Positions 4,830 to 6,541 of a stretch of 6,541 bases of DNA are shown in pieces. The stretch is from Acidobacteriaceae bacterium (GTDB lineage Bacteria; Acidobacteriota; Terriglobia; Terriglobales; Acidobacteriaceae). Each line of letters starts with the position of its first letter. The first letter of the stretch is position 1. Under the pieces are notes generated by a model. That model saw only the letters and a list, made by a program, of their open reading frames with translations, made no database searches and had not been told where the DNA came from. Location of the stretch: positions 264 through 6,804 of the forward strand of contig PMCH01000320.1 of NCBI GenBank assembly GCA_003154055.1, given 5' to 3'. The position numbers were made by a program, and so were the translations under genes.

Positions 4830-6494
4830 ATGAAGTTGTTCTCACGTACGTTGGGTCTTGGGTTCGCCAAGGAACTGGCCATCGTGTTTGTGTTTGTCGC
4901 GGTCGCTGCGCAGGCTCAGGTCTACACGCCGCTCTACAACTACGGCACGAACACCGGCGACCCGCTCAACCCCAGCCCTTTCAGCTCGATTTCGCAGGGC
5001 CGGGACGGCCGTTTATACAGCACCACGGCTTTCGGCGGAACACACAATGGAGGAGCCGCCTATGCCATCACGACCGGCGGCAACCTGACGAAACTCTACG
5101 ACTTCAGCGCCTACCCTGCGGCCACCGCTCCCTGGAGCGGCTTAACCCTGGGCACAGACGGGTTCTTTTACGGGACCACCAGCTCCGGAGGCGCCCACAT
5201 CGCCGGCACGGTGTTCAAGTTAAGTGACAGCGGGCAGTACACCAACTTGTGGGACTTCACCGGCGGCAACGATGAAGGAGTTCCGGAGGCGCCGCTGGTT
5301 CTGGGCGCCGACGGAAATCTGTACTCGACCACGGAGGGAGTTTACACAGGAACCTACGGCACCGCCTTCAAAGTCACGTCCAAAGGCGCGCTTACGACGC
5401 TCCACCCGTTCAAGGCCACCGACGGCGCCGTACCCTACGGCCTGATCCTCGGCCTCGACGCCAATTTCTACGGCGTCTCCCGCCTCGGCGGAACCAATAA
5501 CCTCGGGGTTGTGTTCAAGATGACCAAAGCCGGCAAAGTCACGGTGCTGCACAGTTTCACCGGCACTGCCGGCAACGACGGAAGCATCCCGATCGGCGGT
5601 CTGGCTCAAGCCAACGACGGCGTTATCTACGGCACGACCTACGGGGGCGGCACCAAGAACTGGGGTACCGTCTTCAAAATCTCCCCCAGTGGATCCGGCT
5701 TCAGCGTCCTGCACAACTTCGACCGCACTCTGGACATCAACGACGGCATCCAGCCGTTGGGCGGTCTGGCGCTGGGGACCGACGGCAACGTCTACGGAAC
5801 CACGGGTGGCGGCGGCAAGCAGAATGCCGGAGCGCTTTTCCGGGTGACTCCGGCTGGCCAGTATTCGACTCTCTACAGTTTCTGTTCCGTGTCCGGCTGC
5901 AAAGATGGCTTCTTCCCACAAACGGGCATGGTGCAGCACACTAACGGCAAGTTCTACGGAGCGACGGAATCGGGCGGTCAAAGCGTAAATGGCGGCGAGT
6001 TCTACAGCCTGGACATGGACCTGAGCCCGTTTGTCACCCTCGTCTCAGTGTGGGGAAAAGTGGGCGGCACCATCGAAGTCCTGGGTCAAGGTTTTACTGG
6101 CACGACCAACGTGAAGCTGGGGGGCTCGGCGGCCAACTTCAAAGTTGTCTCCGACACCTACCTGACCGCCACCGTGCCTGACGGTTCGTCCGGCTTCGTT
6201 ACCGTGACCACGCCTGGTGGCACTCTGACCAGCAGCCGAAAGTTCTTCGTAACGCCGGCTATCACCAGCTTCAGCCCCACCAGCGGCCCGGTCGGAACGC
6301 AGGTTGTCATCACCGGAAAAGGGCTGATTCAGGCCACCAAGGTGACCTTCGGCAGCAAGAGCGCAACGTTCGCGGTGAATTCCGATACGAAAGTCACGGC
6401 CACCGTGCCGGCGGGGGCTGTAAACAGCAAGATCTCGATCACGACCCCTGGGGGCAAAGCGAGCAGCAAGACACAATTCACGGTTACGCCATAA
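4830..6494 (+). CDS. Secreted GloVer-repeat beta-propeller protein with two TIG/IPT domains
   Basis: Exported protein of unknown function, 554 residues. Residues 1-29 are a Sec signal peptide (MKLFSRTLG, hydrophobic core about 15-26, AQA before the cleavage site). Residues 32-395 contain seven repeats of the GloVer type (TIGR03803-like). Each has a DG-x-x-Y-G-T-T core, a following GG, then GTVFK-like and L-h-F strands. The key tyrosines are at 63, 114, 165, 214, 267, 322 and 376, a spacing of 49-55. Seven such units suggest a closed seven-bladed propeller. Repeat 6 ends with Cys352 and Cys357, the only cysteines in the mature protein, a likely disulfide. Two TIG/IPT domains follow (about 401-474 and 476-553), sharing SDT-x-x-TATVP and TTPGG segments. 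No C-terminal anchor or sorting signal follows the last TIG domain, so it is probably released or held by binding. In acidobacteria such proteins are often encoded in many copies; a surface or carbohydrate-binding role is a guess. Confidence 0.9.
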   Translation: MKLFSRTLGLGFAKELAIVFVFVAVAAQAQVYTPLYNYGTNTGDPLNPSPFSSISQGRDGRLYSTTAFGGTHNGGAAYAITTGGNLTKLYDFSAYPAATAPWSGLTLGTDGFFYGTTSSGGAHIAGTVFKLSDSGQYTNLWDFTGGNDEGVPEAPLVLGADGNLYSTTEGVYTGTYGTAFKVTSKGALTTLHPFKATDGAVPYGLILGLDANFYGVSRLGGTNNLGVVFKMTKAGKVTVLHSFTGTAGNDGSIPIGGLAQANDGVIYGTTYGGGTKNWGTVFKISPSGSGFSVLHNFDRTLDINDGIQPLGGLALGTDGNVYGTTGGGGKQNAGALFRVTPAGQYSTLYSFCSVSGCKDGFFPQTGMVQHTNGKFYGATESGGQSVNGGEFYSLDMDLSPFVTLVSVWGKVGGTIEVLGQGFTGTTNVKLGGSAANFKVVSDTYLTATVPDGSSGFVTVTTPGGTLTSSRKFFVTPAITSFSPTSGPVGTQVVITGKGLIQATKVTFGSKSATFAVNSDTKVTATVPAGAVNSKISITTPGGKASSKTQFTVTP

Positions 6495-6541
6495 GCCGTT
6501 GGAACAGTTGCCGGGCCGGAGCAGAATCGCCCACTCACGAC
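6495..6541. other. Downstream flank, nothing recognised
   Basis: The last 47 bases after the GloVer/TIG stop codon show no clear hairpin with T-run, no start codon with a ribosome site and no repeat. Confidence 0.5.

Noticed and set aside
5220..5981. 253-codon minus-strand open frame opposite the GloVer repeats
   Set aside because: Its periodicity only mirrors the repeat codons of the real plus-strand gene.

Overview
The window is GC-rich bacterial DNA with tightly packed genes. It most resembles a soil member of the Acidobacteriota. This rests on the secreted GloVer-repeat/TIG protein, the DUF1579-like secreted protein and the style of the NapH/YccM-like polyferredoxin, all common in that phylum. 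The assignment is inference from protein style, not a database match. No RNA gene, CRISPR array, insertion sequence or phage gene was seen, and no gap without a gene exceeds 140 bases.

Left part (1-1947, minus strand): a C4 zinc-ribbon coiled-coil protein (COG1579 type) carries an unrecognised C-terminal extension of about 100 residues. A TCR/Tet-type MFS efflux transporter follows it and is cut off by the window edge. A good extended -10 element lies just upstream of the zinc-ribbon gene, so the two genes may form one transcription unit.

Middle (1948-3870, minus strand): a 72-base, nearly perfect inverted repeat built from 10-base units starts 5 bases after the stop codon of the next gene. 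That gene is a membrane polyferredoxin with two CxxxCP motifs and two 4Fe-4S clusters. Upstream of it is a CRP/FNR-type palindrome placed exactly where a class II activator site should be relative to a plausible -10 box. This suggests control by a CRP/FNR-family regulator. Further upstream is a small secreted DUF1579-like protein.

Right part (3871-6541, plus strand): a TauE/SafE family membrane permease, probably starting at a non-ATG codon, is transcribed divergently from the DUF1579-like gene. It is followed by a secreted protein with seven GloVer repeats (probable seven-bladed beta-propeller) and two C-terminal TIG/IPT domains, preceded by an excellent Shine-Dalgarno sequence.

The genes do not form one obvious pathway. 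The window looks like ordinary chromosomal DNA. Its most interesting points are the long palindromic repeat, the predicted class II promoter of the polyferredoxin gene and the zinc-ribbon fusion.
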